From assembly GCF_029504655.1 (NCBI RefSeq), contig NZ_JAQFIL010000001.1, positions 5,001 through 69,000 of the forward strand: DNA of 64,000 nucleotides, read 5' to 3'. The stretch is from Catalinimonas alkaloidigena (lineage in GTDB: Bacteria > Bacteroidota > Bacteroidia > Cytophagales > Cyclobacteriaceae). Of the stretch, positions 18,617 through 28,997 are shown in pieces (position 1 is the first letter of the stretch; the number at the start of each line of letters is the position of its first letter). The notes under the pieces were generated by a model. That model was not told the origin of the DNA. It saw only the letters and a list, made by a program, of their open reading frames with translations, and searched no databases. The position numbers and the translations under genes were made by a program.

Positions 18617-21490
18617 ATGGAGCAAACAGAAGCACAAACTATACAATCACGCACTGCTGAGCATGATATTTCTACTTCTTATGACCAGGAAGCCATAGAA
18701 ATTTTTGGTGCCAGAGAGCATAATCTGAAGAATATAGATGTATGGCTGCCCCGAAATAAGCTAATCGTAGTTACAGGCATTAGTGGTAGTGGTAAATCTT
18801 CTCTGGCTTTTGATACCATTTATGCGGAAGGGCAGCGCCGTTATATGGAAAGCTTTTCGGCTTATGCTCGCTCTTTCATAGGCAACCTGGAACGCCCCGA
18901 TGTAGACAAAATCAACGGGTTGAGTCCGGTGATTTCTATTGAACAAAAAACTACTTCCAAGAACCCGCGCTCTACTGTGGGTACGGTCACAGAGATTTAT
19001 GACTTTATGCGTCTGCTCTTTGCCCGTGCCGGGGAAGCTTACTCCTACCTAACCGGTAAGAAAATGAAGCAGCAGTCGGAAGACCAGATCATAGATTATA
19101 TCCTGGAGAGTTTTGACCAGCAGAAACTCATTATTCTGGCCCCGGTAGTAAAAGGGCGTAAAGGACATTACCGAGAGCTGTTTCAGCAGATTCGTAAGAT
19201 GGGTTTTGCCAAAGTACGGGTAAATGGCGAGGTGATGGATCTGGTACCTAAAATGCAGGTGGATCGCTACAAGACCCACGATATAGAGATCGTCATAGAC
19301 CGGGTAGTGGTAGAGTCAGAAGATCGTTACCGTATTGCTGAATCTATCAAGACCGCGCTCAGCCACGGAAAAGGCATCATGATGATATCGGACACGGAAG
19401 GTAATGTAAGCCATTTCTCCAAATTCCTGATGGACCCTGAGACCGGACTTTCCTATGATGAGCCAGCGCCCAATACTTTTTCTTTTAATTCTCCCTACGG
19501 CATGTGCCCCTCTTGTCACGGGCTAGGTAAGATAGATAAATTTGCCCTGGATGCTATCATTCCTGACAACAGCCTGAGCATCAGCCGGGGAGGTATCGCT
19601 CCCCTTGGAGAATACCGTGACATCTGGATATTCAAAAAGCTGGAAGCTGTGCTGAAAAAGCATAAGGTGAAACTGAGTACTCCCATCAAAGACATTCCTG
19701 AGGATGTGATGAAGGTAGTGATGCATGGTGACAAAGAAACAGTAGCAGTAAAATCTATCAAATATCCCGGTTCCAATTACAATGTGAAATTTGAAGGAGT
19801 AATTGGTTATCTGGAAAAACAACAGGAGACTGGTACCGACAAAACACAGAAGTGGGTAAAGCAGTTTGTAAGCAGTAATACCTGTCCTGAGTGCGAAGGT
19901 GCCCGCCTGAAAAAAGAATCTCTCCACTTTAAAATGGATGATAAAAATATCGCTGAGCTGGCGATGATGAATATTGATGACCTGAGCCAGTGGTTCGTAG
20001 GTTTGGAAGACAGGCTCAGCGACAGGCAGCGACTCATTGCTACCGAGATTCTGAAAGAAATACGCAAGCGCATTGGCTTCCTGGTAGATGTAGGGCTTAC
20101 TTATTTAAGTCTAAACCGCCCACTCAAGACACTTTCCGGAGGTGAAGCGCAGCGGATTCGCCTGGCTACGCAGATCGGTACGCAACTGGTAGGGGTGCTC
20201 TATATCCTGGACGAGCCCAGTATCGGCTTACATCAGCGGGATAATGTAAAACTCATCAAAGCGCTACAGGATTTACGTGACCTGGGTAATACTGTGATCG
20301 TGGTAGAGCACGATAAAGATATGATGCTTTACTCAGACTATATTCTGGACATAGGACCGGGTGCAGGAAGACACGGAGGGAAGGTAATCGCTTCCGGTAG
20401 TCCTAAAGACTTTGTCAAAAACGGAGGCATTACCGCTGACTATCTGAATAATGTGCGTCAGATCAAAGTGCCTGAAAAAAGAAGGGAAGGCAGTGGAAAA
20501 GAATTAAAGCTGAGTGGGGCAAGCGGTAATAACCTGAAAGATGTAACCCTTACTTTACCACTAGGCAAGATGGTTTGTGTGACCGGAGTATCAGGAAGTG
20601 GGAAGTCTACCCTTATTCATAACACGCTGTTTCCGCTGCTGAGCCAGCACTTCTATCGTTCTCATACAGAACCTTACCCCTATAAAGGTTTCAAGGGTAT
20701 CAAGAATATTGACAAAGTCATTGAAGTAGATCAGTCGCCTATCGGGCGTACGCCGCGTTCTAATCCAGCTACTTATACCGGCGTATTTTCAGACATCCGT
20801 TCATTGTTCTCTCAGTTACCGGAAGCTAAAATTCGGGGTTATAAGCCTGGACGCTTTTCTTTCAATGTCAAAGGCGGAAGGTGCGAAACCTGTGAAGGAG
20901 CAGGTATGCAACTCATAGAAATGGATTTTCTTCCTGACGTACATGTGCCCTGTCCAAGCTGCAAAGGGAAACGATATAATCGTGAAACGCTGGAAATTCG
21001 CTTCAAAGGAAAGTCTATCGCTGATGTGCTGGACATGACCGTAGAACAGGCAGTAGAGTTTTTTGAAAATCAGCCGCGTATCCTGCGAAGGATACAGACT
21101 TTGGATGATGTAGGGCTGGGCTATATCAGCCTGGGACAGCATGCTACTACGCTTTCCGGAGGGGAGGCACAACGTGTGAAACTCTCTACCGAGCTTTCTA
21201 AAAAAGATACAGGCAAAACGCTTTATATACTGGACGAGCCTACTACCGGCTTACATTTTCAGGATATTCAGCATCTTTTGGATGTACTCAACAAACTGGT
21301 GGATAAAGGAAACACCGTACTGATCATAGAACATAATATGGATGTGGTTAAGGTAGCAGATTATATCATTGACCTTGGCCCTGAAGGTGGAAGAGAGGGA
21401 GGGGAGATCATTTGCGAAGGTACCCCTGAAGAAGTAGCAAAGTGTAAAAAAGGATATACTGCGCAGTTTTTAAAGCAGGAGCTTTCCTAG
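18617..21490 (+). CDS. uvrA: Excinuclease ABC subunit A
   Basis: At 957 residues this is a full-length UvrA, the damage-recognising ATPase of nucleotide excision repair that loads UvrB. It has two ABC ATPase halves: Walker [13 protein letters not shown] near residue 55-66 and [12 protein letters not shown] in the second half. Signature blocks [12 protein letters not shown] and [12 protein letters not shown] are present, as are paired zinc-binding cysteines (CPSC, CPEC, then CETC and CPSC in the second half). Both Walker B segments read YILDEPS and YILDEPT. It stands alone between an intergenic region and a terminator. uvrC lies about 29 kb away on the minus strand; uvrB is not in the window. 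Confidence 0.98.
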   Translation: MEQTEAQTIQSRTAEHDISTSYDQEAIEIFGAREHNLKNIDVWLPRNKLIVVTGISGSGKSSLAFDTIYAEGQRRYMESFSAYARSFIGNLERPDVDKINGLSPVISIEQKTTSKNPRSTVGTVTEIYDFMRLLFARAGEAYSYLTGKKMKQQSEDQIIDYILESFDQQKLIILAPVVKGRKGHYRELFQQIRKMGFAKVRVNGEVMDLVPKMQVDRYKTHDIEIVIDRVVVESEDRYRIAESIKTALSHGKGIMMISDTEGNVSHFSKFLMDPETGLSYDEPAPNTFSFNSPYGMCPSCHGLGKIDKFALDAIIPDNSLSISRGGIAPLGEYRDIWIFKKLEAVLKKHKVKLSTPIKDIPEDVMKVVMHGDKETVAVKSIKYPGSNYNVKFEGVIGYLEKQQETGTDKTQKWVKQFVSSNTCPECEGARLKKESLHFKMDDKNIAELAMMNIDDLSQWFVGLEDRLSDRQRLIATEILKEIRKRIGFLVDVGLTYLSLNRPLKTLSGGEAQRIRLATQIGTQLVGVLYILDEPSIGLHQRDNVKLIKALQDLRDLGNTVIVVEHDKDMMLYSDYILDIGPGAGRHGGKVIASGSPKDFVKNGGITADYLNNVRQIKVPEKRREGSGKELKLSGASGNNLKDVTLTLPLGKMVCVTGVSGSGKSTLIHNTLFPLLSQHFYRSHTEPYPYKGFKGIKNIDKVIEVDQSPIGRTPRSNPATYTGVFSDIRSLFSQLPEAKIRGYKPGRFSFNVKGGRCETCEGAGMQLIEMDFLPDVHVPCPSCKGKRYNRETLEIRFKGKSIADVLDMTVEQAVEFFENQPRILRRIQTLDDVGLGYISLGQHATTLSGGEAQRVKLSTELSKKDTGKTLYILDEPTTGLHFQDIQHLLDVLNKLVDKGNTVLIIEHNMDVVKVADYIIDLGPEGGREGGEIICEGTPEEVAKCKKGYTAQFLKQELS

Positions 21491-21516
21491 AAAAACATAG
21501 CGTACTCACAATATAG

Positions 21517-21549
21517 AAAAAACCCATGAAGCTATTCATGGGTTTTTTT
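21517..21549. terminator. Bidirectional terminator hairpin after uvrA
   Basis: A 14-bp stem (21517-21530 with 21535-21548) encloses a 4-nt loop, with an A run on the left and T run on the right, so it can stop transcription from either side. Confidence 0.88.
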
Positions 21550-21659
21550 GTATAAATATGCACTTGTAAGCCACTTACATAAACACATGACAGCCGCATA
21601 CGTTGAATTAATGTGTATTACAAATTTTTATTTTTTGAACTTAACAAACCTCAATACAT

Positions 21660-23051
21660 ATGGCGGTAATAGAAACTCCTTCAGAATATGCTTATGAAAG
21701 CAGACACCTGGCAACTCAACTCCCCGATATTGGCAAGCCCCGGGTGGTAATTATTGGCGGAGGCTTTGCGGGCATACAAATTATCAAAAATCTGCGCATG
21801 AAAGATGTACAGGTGGTAATGCTGGATCGCCATAATTATCATACTTTTCAGCCACTTTTATATCAGGTAGCCACTGCCGGACTGGAGCCTGACTCTATCG
21901 CAGGACCATTGCGTAAGGTGTTTGACGAAGAAAAAAACTTCTTCTTCCGTATGGCTACCGTAGAGTCTGTTAGCCCGGAAGAGAGTATGGTGAATACTAA
22001 TATCGGACGTATACATTACGATTATCTGGTGATTGCTACCGGAACAAAGACTAACTATTTTGGTAACAAATCTATTGAAGAGTTAGCTTTTCCTCTTAAG
22101 CAGGTGCCGCAGGCGCTTAACCTGAGAAGTCACTTTCTGCAAAATTTTGAGCGTGCTGTAACCTCAGATAATGAAGACGAAATTGACCGGCTTACTAATT
22201 TTGTGATTGTCGGCGGAGGGCCTACCGGCGTAGAGTTGGCAGGAGCATTGGGTGAGCTCAAAACGCAGGTGCTTCCCCGGGATTATCCTGAACTGGATTT
22301 TAACGCGAAAATGAATATTTATTTGGTAGAAGGTTTAGGCCGCCTATTACCGGCTATGTCAGAGAAAGCTGGAGAAAAAGCGCAAAATGATCTTGAAAAT
22401 CGCTTCAAAGTAAACGTCAAACTTAATACGATGGTAGAGGATTTTGACGGTTATCAGGTCAAGCTCAATAATGGTAATACGATTAATACTGAAACATTAA
22501 TCTGGGCTGCCGGTGTGATGGGCGTTACGCTTCCGGGGCTGGACAAGGCTACTGTAGAGAAAAGTCGTTACATCGTCAATCAATTCAATCTGGTACAGGG
22601 CTATGATAATATCTATGCTGTTGGTGATGTGGCAAAGATGTCTACTGAAGATTATCCTGATGGACACCCCCAACTGGCACCGGTAGCACTACAGCAGGGT
22701 GAAAACCTGGGAAAAAATATAAGTAAGCAACTTAAGGGTAAGGACATAAAACCTTTCCACTACTTGGATAAAGGTACTATGGCTACGATTGGACGTAACC
22801 GGGCCGTAGCTGATCTGCCCGGCGGGCTTAAGTTTGGTGGTTTTGTTGCCTGGATCATCTGGATGTTTGTGCACCTGATGTATCTGGTAAGTTTTCGTCA
22901 GAAACTCATTACGCTGGGTAACTGGGTATGGAATTACTTTACCTATGACAAAGGCACACGCCTGATCATTCGTCCATTTGATTACCGCTCCGTAATTACC
23001 AGAAAGAAAGAGCAGTTGAAGAAGGAAAGTGAGGCAAAGGAAACCGCATAG
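21660..23051 (+). CDS. Type II NADH dehydrogenase (FAD-dependent NADH:quinone oxidoreductase)
   Basis: The 463-residue protein has two Rossmann motifs: IIGGGFAGI at 31-39 for FAD and VGGGPTGVELAGALGEL near 184 for NADH. Other family marks are HNYHTFQPLLYQVATAGL near the quinone site and a YAVGDVA motif near 320. A hydrophobic C-terminal part (VAWIIWMFVHLMYLV) anchors it to the membrane. NDH-2 passes electrons from NADH to quinone without pumping protons. The cell also has complex I subunits (nuoM, nuoN), so it can choose between coupled and uncoupled NADH oxidation. It is a single gene bounded by terminators. Confidence 0.94.
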   Translation: MAVIETPSEYAYESRHLATQLPDIGKPRVVIIGGGFAGIQIIKNLRMKDVQVVMLDRHNYHTFQPLLYQVATAGLEPDSIAGPLRKVFDEEKNFFFRMATVESVSPEESMVNTNIGRIHYDYLVIATGTKTNYFGNKSIEELAFPLKQVPQALNLRSHFLQNFERAVTSDNEDEIDRLTNFVIVGGGPTGVELAGALGELKTQVLPRDYPELDFNAKMNIYLVEGLGRLLPAMSEKAGEKAQNDLENRFKVNVKLNTMVEDFDGYQVKLNNGNTINTETLIWAAGVMGVTLPGLDKATVEKSRYIVNQFNLVQGYDNIYAVGDVAKMSTEDYPDGHPQLAPVALQQGENLGKNISKQLKGKDIKPFHYLDKGTMATIGRNRAVADLPGGLKFGGFVAWIIWMFVHLMYLVSFRQKLITLGNWVWNYFTYDKGTRLIIRPFDYRSVITRKKEQLKKESEAKETA

Positions 23052-23083
23052 GCAGTAGCTACTTTGTATAAATTTTAGAAAAT

Positions 23084-23142
23084 AAAAAGCCGGTTGATTC
23101 CGGCTTTTTGCAAAAAAAAGACCAGGCAAGTGCCCGGTCTTT
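23084..23142. terminator. Two adjacent terminator hairpins between convergent genes
   Basis: Stem one pairs 23084-23093 with 23100-23109 (GCCGG/CCGGC flanked by A and T runs). Stem two pairs 23117-23128 with 23131-23142, with one mismatch. They serve the NADH dehydrogenase gene (plus) and the outer-membrane protein gene (minus). Confidence 0.85.
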
Positions 23143-23161
23143 AATCTATATACATAGACTA

Positions 23162-23719
23162 CTAAAATTTAAATGAGATCCCGAGGTTAACGGGTACGAA
23201 TTTGATGTTTTGATTGATATTAAAATCAGCTATCGGAATAGTCTCGTTCACATACATAATATGGTATTGCGCATTGGCGAAGAAGTCTATCCGCTCACTA
23301 ACTGGATATAGTACGCCCAGTGAAGGTGCCAATCCCCAATATTCACGAGTGATGTTAAATCCTGCAGCACCTACTTTGAAGTTGTACAATCCCCCTTCCA
23401 GCCCGATATAGGGACGGAGTTTAGCACCGGGCAGTACGTACTTTACAGAAGCAGTAATCGGACTGATGCTGAAGTCAATCATGTTAAAACTAAAACCCGC
23501 AATTTCATCATTAAAGCGATGCTGGCTAAAGGATGCTCCTACCCTTAAATTATCATTGATCGCATAATCCAGATCTAAGCCGTAGCCGAATCCATTTCCG
23601 GCTACATTGTCTATGAGGCCCTGAGGCATGGATAAGCCTAGGCGGGGAGTGATAGAAACCTGGGCTTGCGCCGTAGCGAAAAGGCCTATTAAGCATATGG
23701 TGAATATTATCTTTTTCAT
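23162..23719 (-). CDS. Outer-membrane beta-barrel protein
   Basis: The 185-residue protein has a signal peptide (MKKIIFTICLIGLFATAQAQ, cleaved after AQAQ) and then alternating hydrophobic and polar residues typical of a small eight-stranded beta-barrel, ending in KF after NLGISF. Segments such as NLRVGASFSQHRFND and LRPYIGLEGGLYNF are common in OmpW/PorT-like proteins of Bacteroidota. Binding partner and role are unknown. It is a single gene, convergent with the NADH dehydrogenase gene, and it has its own terminator. Confidence 0.82.
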   Translation of the reverse strand: MKKIIFTICLIGLFATAQAQVSITPRLGLSMPQGLIDNVAGNGFGYGLDLDYAINDNLRVGASFSQHRFNDEIAGFSFNMIDFSISPITASVKYVLPGAKLRPYIGLEGGLYNFKVGAAGFNITREYWGLAPSLGVLYPVSERIDFFANAQYHIMYVNETIPIADFNINQNIKFVPVNLGISFKF

Positions 23720-23871
23720 AGCGTTGATGTTACTTTGTGTAATCTTTTATAAACTTACATGGGCAACATCTATGCTAAAATCTAATTGGAAAAAGAAAAA
23801 GTGCATGATTTTTGCTATGCAAAATCATCAAATATCTGATTTTCAGTGGATTATATCACAAAAAATATTTT

Positions 23872-25002
23872 TCACCTGACTATAAAGAGGTCCGAAGCGA
23901 TTCGGTCAGCTAATAATTTACCTGAATCTGTCAAAATTAAGTACTGATCTTGCATGAGAATTTTTCCATCTGCCAACAGTTGGTCCAGGTAAATTTTGTT
24001 CTCCTGGTATAGGTCATATTTATACTCTTCCTTGATTTTCCGCAGGTCACAACCCCATTTGGTACGCAGTCCGGTCATGATATACTCATTGATCTGATCA
24101 TGTAGCGCAAGTATGTCCTGTTCAGCAGGAATTTTCTCTTCTGTTAAAGCTTTCAGATAAAGGTTGTTATTAGAGATATTAAACTGTCGATGCTGACCAT
24201 TATAAGAATGTGCTCCCGGACCAACTCCCAGATAAGGTTCTTTTCGCCAGTAATTGCTGTTGTGCCGGGAGTAAAAGTCCGGCAGGCAAAAATTAGAAAT
24301 TTCATACTGCTCATAGCCATTTGTTTTGAGCGTAGAGAGCAGCATTTCAAACTGCTCGGCAGCGTAATTATCTTCTACTTCCTTCAGTTTTCCTTTTCTC
24401 AGCCAGTTCCCAAAAACAGTTTTTTCCTCAATGGTAAGGCAGTAGGAAGAGATATGCTGAACTTGTAGCGCTATTGCCTTGGCTAAATCGCTTTCCCAGA
24501 TAGCGTGGTCTTTTGCAGGTATAGCGTAGATGAGATCAATACTGATGTTATCGAAGCCAACATCCTGGGCGAATTGTACACAATTGCTTGCTTCATTAGC
24601 ATTATGGGCACGGTTCAGAAACTTCAAATGAGGCTCATGAAAGGATTGAATACCAATGCTCAGTCTATTGATACCTGCTGTTTTGAGGATTTTCAGCTTA
24701 TCAGCATTCAGATCATCAGGGTTAGCTTCCAGAGTGATTTCTGCTTTATCAGTAATGGGAAAGAGCTGATCCAGACTTTTTAGCAACTGGCTCAATTCTG
24801 AAGCAGACAATAGAGAAGGAGTACCTCCGCCAAAATAGATAGTATTTACCAATTCACCACCTAAATAATCTTTCTGTAGTTGTAACTCACGTATAATTGC
24901 CTGTACCATTTCAGTTTTACGACTGGTATTGGTACTAAAGTGAAAGTCACAGTAGTGACATGCCTGCTTGCAAAATGGTATATGTATGTAAATTCCTGCC
25001 AA
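23872..25002 (-). CDS. hemW: HemW-like radical SAM protein (heme chaperone)
   Basis: The 376-residue protein begins MAGIYIHIPFCKQACHYCDF; cysteines 11, 15 and 18 form the CX3CX2C motif that binds the SAM-linked 4Fe-4S cluster. The segment IYFGGGTPSLL and the SIGIQSF motif are typical of the HemN/HemW family. At this length and without the extra N-terminal residues of HemN it fits HemW, which binds heme and passes it to respiratory enzymes, and not the oxygen-independent coproporphyrinogen III oxidase. It stands alone on the minus strand, divergent from the decarboxylase gene. Confidence 0.93.
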   Translation of the reverse strand: MAGIYIHIPFCKQACHYCDFHFSTNTSRKTEMVQAIIRELQLQKDYLGGELVNTIYFGGGTPSLLSASELSQLLKSLDQLFPITDKAEITLEANPDDLNADKLKILKTAGINRLSIGIQSFHEPHLKFLNRAHNANEASNCVQFAQDVGFDNISIDLIYAIPAKDHAIWESDLAKAIALQVQHISSYCLTIEEKTVFGNWLRKGKLKEVEDNYAAEQFEMLLSTLKTNGYEQYEISNFCLPDFYSRHNSNYWRKEPYLGVGPGAHSYNGQHRQFNISNNNLYLKALTEEKIPAEQDILALHDQINEYIMTGLRTKWGCDLRKIKEEYKYDLYQENKIYLDQLLADGKILMQDQYLILTDSGKLLADRIASDLFIVR

Positions 25003-25149
25003 AGCTTAAGGTGTTATGGTGTGAAAGTGTTAAAGTATTATGGAAAAGGGCTTGTGCCACGAATATCAACTATAACACCAAGAACAATAACACATGAAAT
25101 TAATCACTAATTTTGCTGCATCTTACAAATTTTTTTTACTACCAAAGCC

Positions 25150-26601
25150 ATGAGCGATTTGTTACATAAAGCTTTTGATCCCGAAAATTTCCGTCAGTCC
25201 GGACATCAGTTGATTGATATGCTGGCAGATTACCTTCGGGAAACCCAATCGGATACGAACCTCAAAGCTATACCCTGGAAGACTCCTGACGAACAGTTGA
25301 AAGCCTGGAAGGAGGACGAAGCACAAGGAAAAGGTGATGTGATGGCGCTTTTTAAGCGAGTCATGGAAGATTCTATTCATATCCATCACAAAAAATACAT
25401 GGGCCATCAGGTCGTCCCCCCTGCCCCGGTGACAGCCCTGGCAAGCCTGCTAAGCAGCTTGTTAAACAATGGAAGTGCAGTCTATGAGATGGGAGCTGTT
25501 GCCAATGCGATTGAAAGGGTAGTCGTACAGCGTATTTGCCGTGAAATAGATTGGCAGGATGAAGCAGGTGGCTTTCTCACTTCGGGAGGTACCCTGGCTA
25601 ACCTTACCGCCCTGCTGGCTGCTCGCCGTGCCAAATCTTCGGAAGATGTGTGGCTTAAAGGCTCTGGTAAGAAATTAGCTCTGATGGTATCAGAAGAAGC
25701 GCATTATTGTGTGGACCGTGCAGCTCGGGTCATGGGTTGGGGCGATGAAGGTATTATTAAAATCCCTGCGGATAAACGGCTGCGCATGCATACCGAATCG
25801 TTGGAAGATTATCTGCAACAGGCTAAAGCTCAAGGTATAGAAGTGGTCGCGGTGGTAGGTAGTGCCTGCACCACCTCATCCGGTACTTATGATGATCTGG
25901 AAGCCATTGCTAATTTTTGTCAGCAGCATAAGCTGTGGTTTCATGTAGATGGAGCACATGGCGGAACGGCGGTTTTTTCTCCTAAATACCGTCACCTGGT
26001 CAAAGGAATGGAGCAGGCTGATTCAGTAGTCATTGATCTTCATAAAATGATGCTCACACCGGCACTGACTACCGCTCTGCTTTTTAAGAATGAGGCGGAT
26101 TCTTACCGTACTTTTGCCCAGCAGGCGCAATATCTGTGGAGCGATCAGGAAGAGCATGAGTGGTACAATATGGGAAAGCGCACCATGGAATGTACCAAAT
26201 TGATGATGGGTGTAAAGGCTTATGCTTTGCTCAAAAGTTACGGAACAGAAATCATTAGTGAGTATGTAACTCGTCAGTATGATTTGGGAAAAACCTTTGC
26301 CAGTATGATTGAAAAACGGCAAGGCTGGGAACTGGCGATGCCTCCTGCTACCAATATTGTATGTTTCCGTTATCGTCCTGAGAAACAGGATGAGACAGAA
26401 GCTGAACAACTTAATGCATATATCCGGCAACAACTTTTAGAAGAGGGTGAATTTTATATCGTGCAGACGCGCTTAAAAAATAAATTATATCTTCGCACCA
26501 CTTTAATGAATCCCTTTACTACCGAAAAAGAACTCAATGCGCTGCTGGAGCGCATAGAAGAAGTGGCAGCTACATGGAAATCAACTACATTGAATTATTA
26601 G
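25150..26601 (+). CDS. PLP-dependent group II amino-acid decarboxylase
   Basis: The 483-residue protein belongs to the aromatic-L-amino-acid/glutamate-type decarboxylase family. The PLP lysine is K299 in VIDLHKMMLTP; VDGAHGG carries the Asp that binds the pyridine nitrogen, and SEEAHYCVDRAARVMG is the PLP-stacking histidine region. The N-terminal YMGHQVVPPAP segment lines the active site. The substrate could be L-2,4-diaminobutyrate, tyrosine, tryptophan or another amino acid; sequence alone does not settle it. The last 28 bp overlap the start of the pnuC-like gene, so the two are made from one mRNA with coupled translation. Confidence 0.9.
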   Translation: MSDLLHKAFDPENFRQSGHQLIDMLADYLRETQSDTNLKAIPWKTPDEQLKAWKEDEAQGKGDVMALFKRVMEDSIHIHHKKYMGHQVVPPAPVTALASLLSSLLNNGSAVYEMGAVANAIERVVVQRICREIDWQDEAGGFLTSGGTLANLTALLAARRAKSSEDVWLKGSGKKLALMVSEEAHYCVDRAARVMGWGDEGIIKIPADKRLRMHTESLEDYLQQAKAQGIEVVAVVGSACTTSSGTYDDLEAIANFCQQHKLWFHVDGAHGGTAVFSPKYRHLVKGMEQADSVVIDLHKMMLTPALTTALLFKNEADSYRTFAQQAQYLWSDQEEHEWYNMGKRTMECTKLMMGVKAYALLKSYGTEIISEYVTRQYDLGKTFASMIEKRQGWELAMPPATNIVCFRYRPEKQDETEAEQLNAYIRQQLLEEGEFYIVQTRLKNKLYLRTTLMNPFTTEKELNALLERIEEVAATWKSTTLNY

Positions 26602-27155
26602 CTTTATTTTTTGGTGTCTTATCCGTATGGTTCAATACCAGAGAGCTCGTCTGGGGCTGGCCCATGGGTATTGTGGGCACCGTACTGAGTGGCATCCTTT
26701 TCTTAGAAGCCCGTTTGTACTCTGACCTGATTCTGCATATATTTTATGTGATTCTGGGATTTTACGGCTGGTATGAATGGCTGTATGGAGGACGGAATAA
26801 ACAGGAACTAAAGGTAGGTACATTAGGCAAAAGTCGCTTGCTCTTTCTTATGATTTTGGGTGGGTTAGCTTGGGCTGGATTCGGATACTTTTTTGATAAC
26901 TATACGGATGCCGACCTGGCTTACTGGGATGCTTTTACTACTTCTTTCAGCTTCGTAGGTACCTATATGCTGGCCCGGAAAAGAATAGAAAACTGGATAC
27001 TCTGGATCATAGTAGATGCTGTGGCGGCAGGTATTTACATGTATAAAGAGCTTTTTCTCCTGTCGCTCTTATATTTTTTATACCTGGGCTTGGCTACCTA
27101 TGGTTTTATCAACTGGAGGAAGTCTTTATTAGAGGAAAAAAAAGCAGCTTACTAA
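26574..27155 (+). CDS. pnuC: PnuC-type vitamin/nucleoside transporter
   Basis: The 193-residue membrane protein matches PnuC along its length: WGWPMGIVGTVLSGILF, LYSDLILHIFYVILGFYGWYEW and a C-terminal WIIVDAVAAGIYMYK block, with about seven hydrophobic segments. PnuC carries nicotinamide riboside; close relatives (PnuT, PnuX) carry thiamine or riboflavin, and the three are hard to tell apart. No riboswitch precedes it. The start ATG lies inside the decarboxylase gene. A NadR-like kinase gene is 8 kb away next to a TPP riboswitch, so thiamine as the real substrate remains possible. Confidence 0.87.
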   Translation: MEINYIELLALFFGVLSVWFNTRELVWGWPMGIVGTVLSGILFLEARLYSDLILHIFYVILGFYGWYEWLYGGRNKQELKVGTLGKSRLLFLMILGGLAWAGFGYFFDNYTDADLAYWDAFTTSFSFVGTYMLARKRIENWILWIIVDAVAAGIYMYKELFLLSLLYFLYLGLATYGFINWRKSLLEEKKAAY

Positions 27156-27254
27156 GCCGGTAGGAAATTCTGATAATAAGCTGCATATGGATGGAGCAGG
27201 GTTTACTGGCTTATAGGAGCGACTGCTGGAATCATACTTCAGCTTTGAGCGAAA

Positions 27255-28148
27255 TCAAAAACAGTTAGGTGCGTAGTCGGGGCCATCGGAAGCGTAAGTA
27301 ACAAAATAGCGTTCGCCGTTGAGCAGTGTCTTGTTATCCTGATAAGCCAAAGTATACTCATAGACTTCGCCACTGTTAAATAATAGCCTGAGCATAGCTT
27401 CTCCCTGTTGATTCCCTACAACCTCCCATCGGCCGTCTCCGGCGCTGCTGCCCCCGGAGCTACCAAACGCTCCTCCTGTATCTACTGACATGCTACTACT
27501 ACCACTGTACTTAAAGAAACCTTGTCCGCAGAGATGAATTTCTTTTTGTATCTGATAGCCACCGCTTCCACCTCCGCTGCTGTAGGATTCCATATAAGTA
27601 AGCCTGGCATTAGAAAATTTTTGCTTCCATTGTGCTGCCACGGGTGGTACCTGAGGTTTGCTGAATATCATGCTATTCGCCAGATCTATTGCCAGCTGCC
27701 GGTGAGTTACCGAATACTGTTCGGGTGTAGAGGCGGCGATAATCACCACTCCGCTTCCATGAGGGTTTAGTATCCCTAACAAATAGGCGGTAACAGCAGT
27801 ATTTTGTAAAGTGCCTTTGAAAACACCACCCAGACTGCTGTTACTTATTGCTTCCATCTGGTCTTGAAGTTGCAGATGAGTACCACCAGCTTCTATGATT
27901 CCCTGCTGGCCCTGCACTCTGATTTCTTCCAATGACTTTGCCTCCATGGGACTTAAAAAGGCAAACCCTGGTTTGGACTGATGTCCTACAATAAAACCTC
28001 CTTCTGCTTCCTGGCCTACCCAGCCTTCTGGTATGGTGAATTGTATTCCAAGATGTTCATAGTTTACTACCCCTGTAGTCTGAGCATTTACATGATTCAT
28101 AGCTGAAAAAAAGATGAATAGTATGAAGAGGGAATAATAGGTTCTCAC
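27255..28148 (-). CDS. Secreted protein of unknown function
   Basis: The 297-residue protein has a signal peptide (cleavage near VNAQ, residue 23). Residues about 25-160 look like a PsbP/DcrB-like fold (FTIPEGWVGQEAEGGFIVGH, then GVFKGTL). The C-terminal part is glycine- and serine-rich (SSGGGSGGYQ, FGSSGGSSAGDGRWEV), with a repeated scheme of W-E-V and YEYTL typical of small beta-barrels. No active-site motif is seen. It follows the lipoprotein gene at 28198 on the minus strand by 49 nt and may be transcribed with it and the ELW repeat gene. Confidence 0.75.
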   Translation of the reverse strand: MRTYYSLFILFIFFSAMNHVNAQTTGVVNYEHLGIQFTIPEGWVGQEAEGGFIVGHQSKPGFAFLSPMEAKSLEEIRVQGQQGIIEAGGTHLQLQDQMEAISNSSLGGVFKGTLQNTAVTAYLLGILNPHGSGVVIIAASTPEQYSVTHRQLAIDLANSMIFSKPQVPPVAAQWKQKFSNARLTYMESYSSGGGSGGYQIQKEIHLCGQGFFKYSGSSSMSVDTGGAFGSSGGSSAGDGRWEVVGNQQGEAMLRLLFNSGEVYEYTLAYQDNKTLLNGERYFVTYASDGPDYAPNCF

Positions 28149-28197
28149 GGCTGGGGTATTTATTGTTAATCTAACAGCTTGGTAAACTTCATTTGCT

Positions 28198-28599
28198 TCA
28201 GAGTACGAGTTCGTACAAAACCAGGCTCAAGCCTGTTTTCTCACTCTGAATACTGAACTCTAATTGTAATGTGTTTTCATTGAGTTCAGGCATCCTTAAT
28301 GATTGCTCCCGATCAGTATTACGATCCAGAATCAGCAGATTGGCACTGGAGGCAAACTCCCACCTTCCTACATGTTCATCCGGCATCAGAAAACGGTAGG
28401 TCTGGTCTGTGTTGAAAGTAAAACGGTAGCTACTGTAGTTCCTCGTTTCATCTAACTGACCGTCTATAGATACGGCCTGTACACGCCAGGTACGGGCAAT
28501 CATTTCTGAGGGTGTAGTCTGTTCAACGGGAGCGTTTTCTTCTTCTTTACAGGCTACAAGTAGCAGGCATATAAAGAATGTAAAGACATATTTTTTCAT
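28198..28599 (-). CDS. Small lipocalin-like lipoprotein
   Basis: The 133-residue protein has a lipoprotein signal (MKKYVFTFFICLLLVAC, lipidated Cys17) followed by an acidic stretch KEEEN, which points to the cell surface or outer membrane. The remainder (ARTWRVQAVSIDG, YRFTFNTDQTYRF, VGRWEFAS) has the pattern of lipocalin-like domains common in Bacteroidota. It lies 8 nt after the T9SS sorting-domain fragment of the ELW protein on the same strand, so it is probably in that operon. The function is unknown. Confidence 0.78.
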   Translation of the reverse strand: MKKYVFTFFICLLLVACKEEENAPVEQTTPSEMIARTWRVQAVSIDGQLDETRNYSSYRFTFNTDQTYRFLMPDEHVGRWEFASSANLLILDRNTDREQSLRMPELNENTLQLEFSIQSEKTGLSLVLYELVL

Positions 28600-28607
28600 A
28601 GTAATAT

Positions 28608-28997
28608 CTATTGTTTAATTAGCTTCCTGAGGTTTACGCCTTTTTCGCTCATCAGCTGTACCATGTACAAGCCAGGAGATAACTGGCCTAATTTTATGTC
28701 TAAGCGTTGCGTATTAGGAGAGATTGCTTTTTTATACAGCAGTTGTCCGTTAGCTGAATAGATCAGTACTTCTACCGGCTCATCCAACTGGGAGTCTATA
28801 AATAATTGTGAGTAAGCAGGATTAGGGTAAGTACGTACTTGCCTCACCAGTCGTGGGTCTTGAATGCTGGTAATAGTAATTTCCACTTCTTCTGAAGTAG
28901 TTACACAACCTGTAGCATCAGTAACTTCTACGCTGTAGTTACCACTTTCAGAAACTTCAATACTTTGCGTGGTTTCAGAAAGTAACTCACCGTTCAA
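28608..28997 (-). pseudogene. T9SS type A C-terminal sorting domain, separated from its protein by a frameshift
   Basis: The 129-residue frame starts inside an Ig-like unit identical in layout to the preceding ones (NGELLSETTQSIEVSESG) and ends with a T9SS type A sorting domain: TYPNPAYSQLFIDSQL, VLIYSANGQLLYKK, LSPGLYMVQLMSEKG and basic LRKLIKQ. It has no signal peptide, so alone it could not be exported. It is the true C-terminus of the ELW repeat protein, cut off by one extra base in a homopolymer at 28996-29001 (minus strand reads six T). With five T the frames join. Confidence 0.9.
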
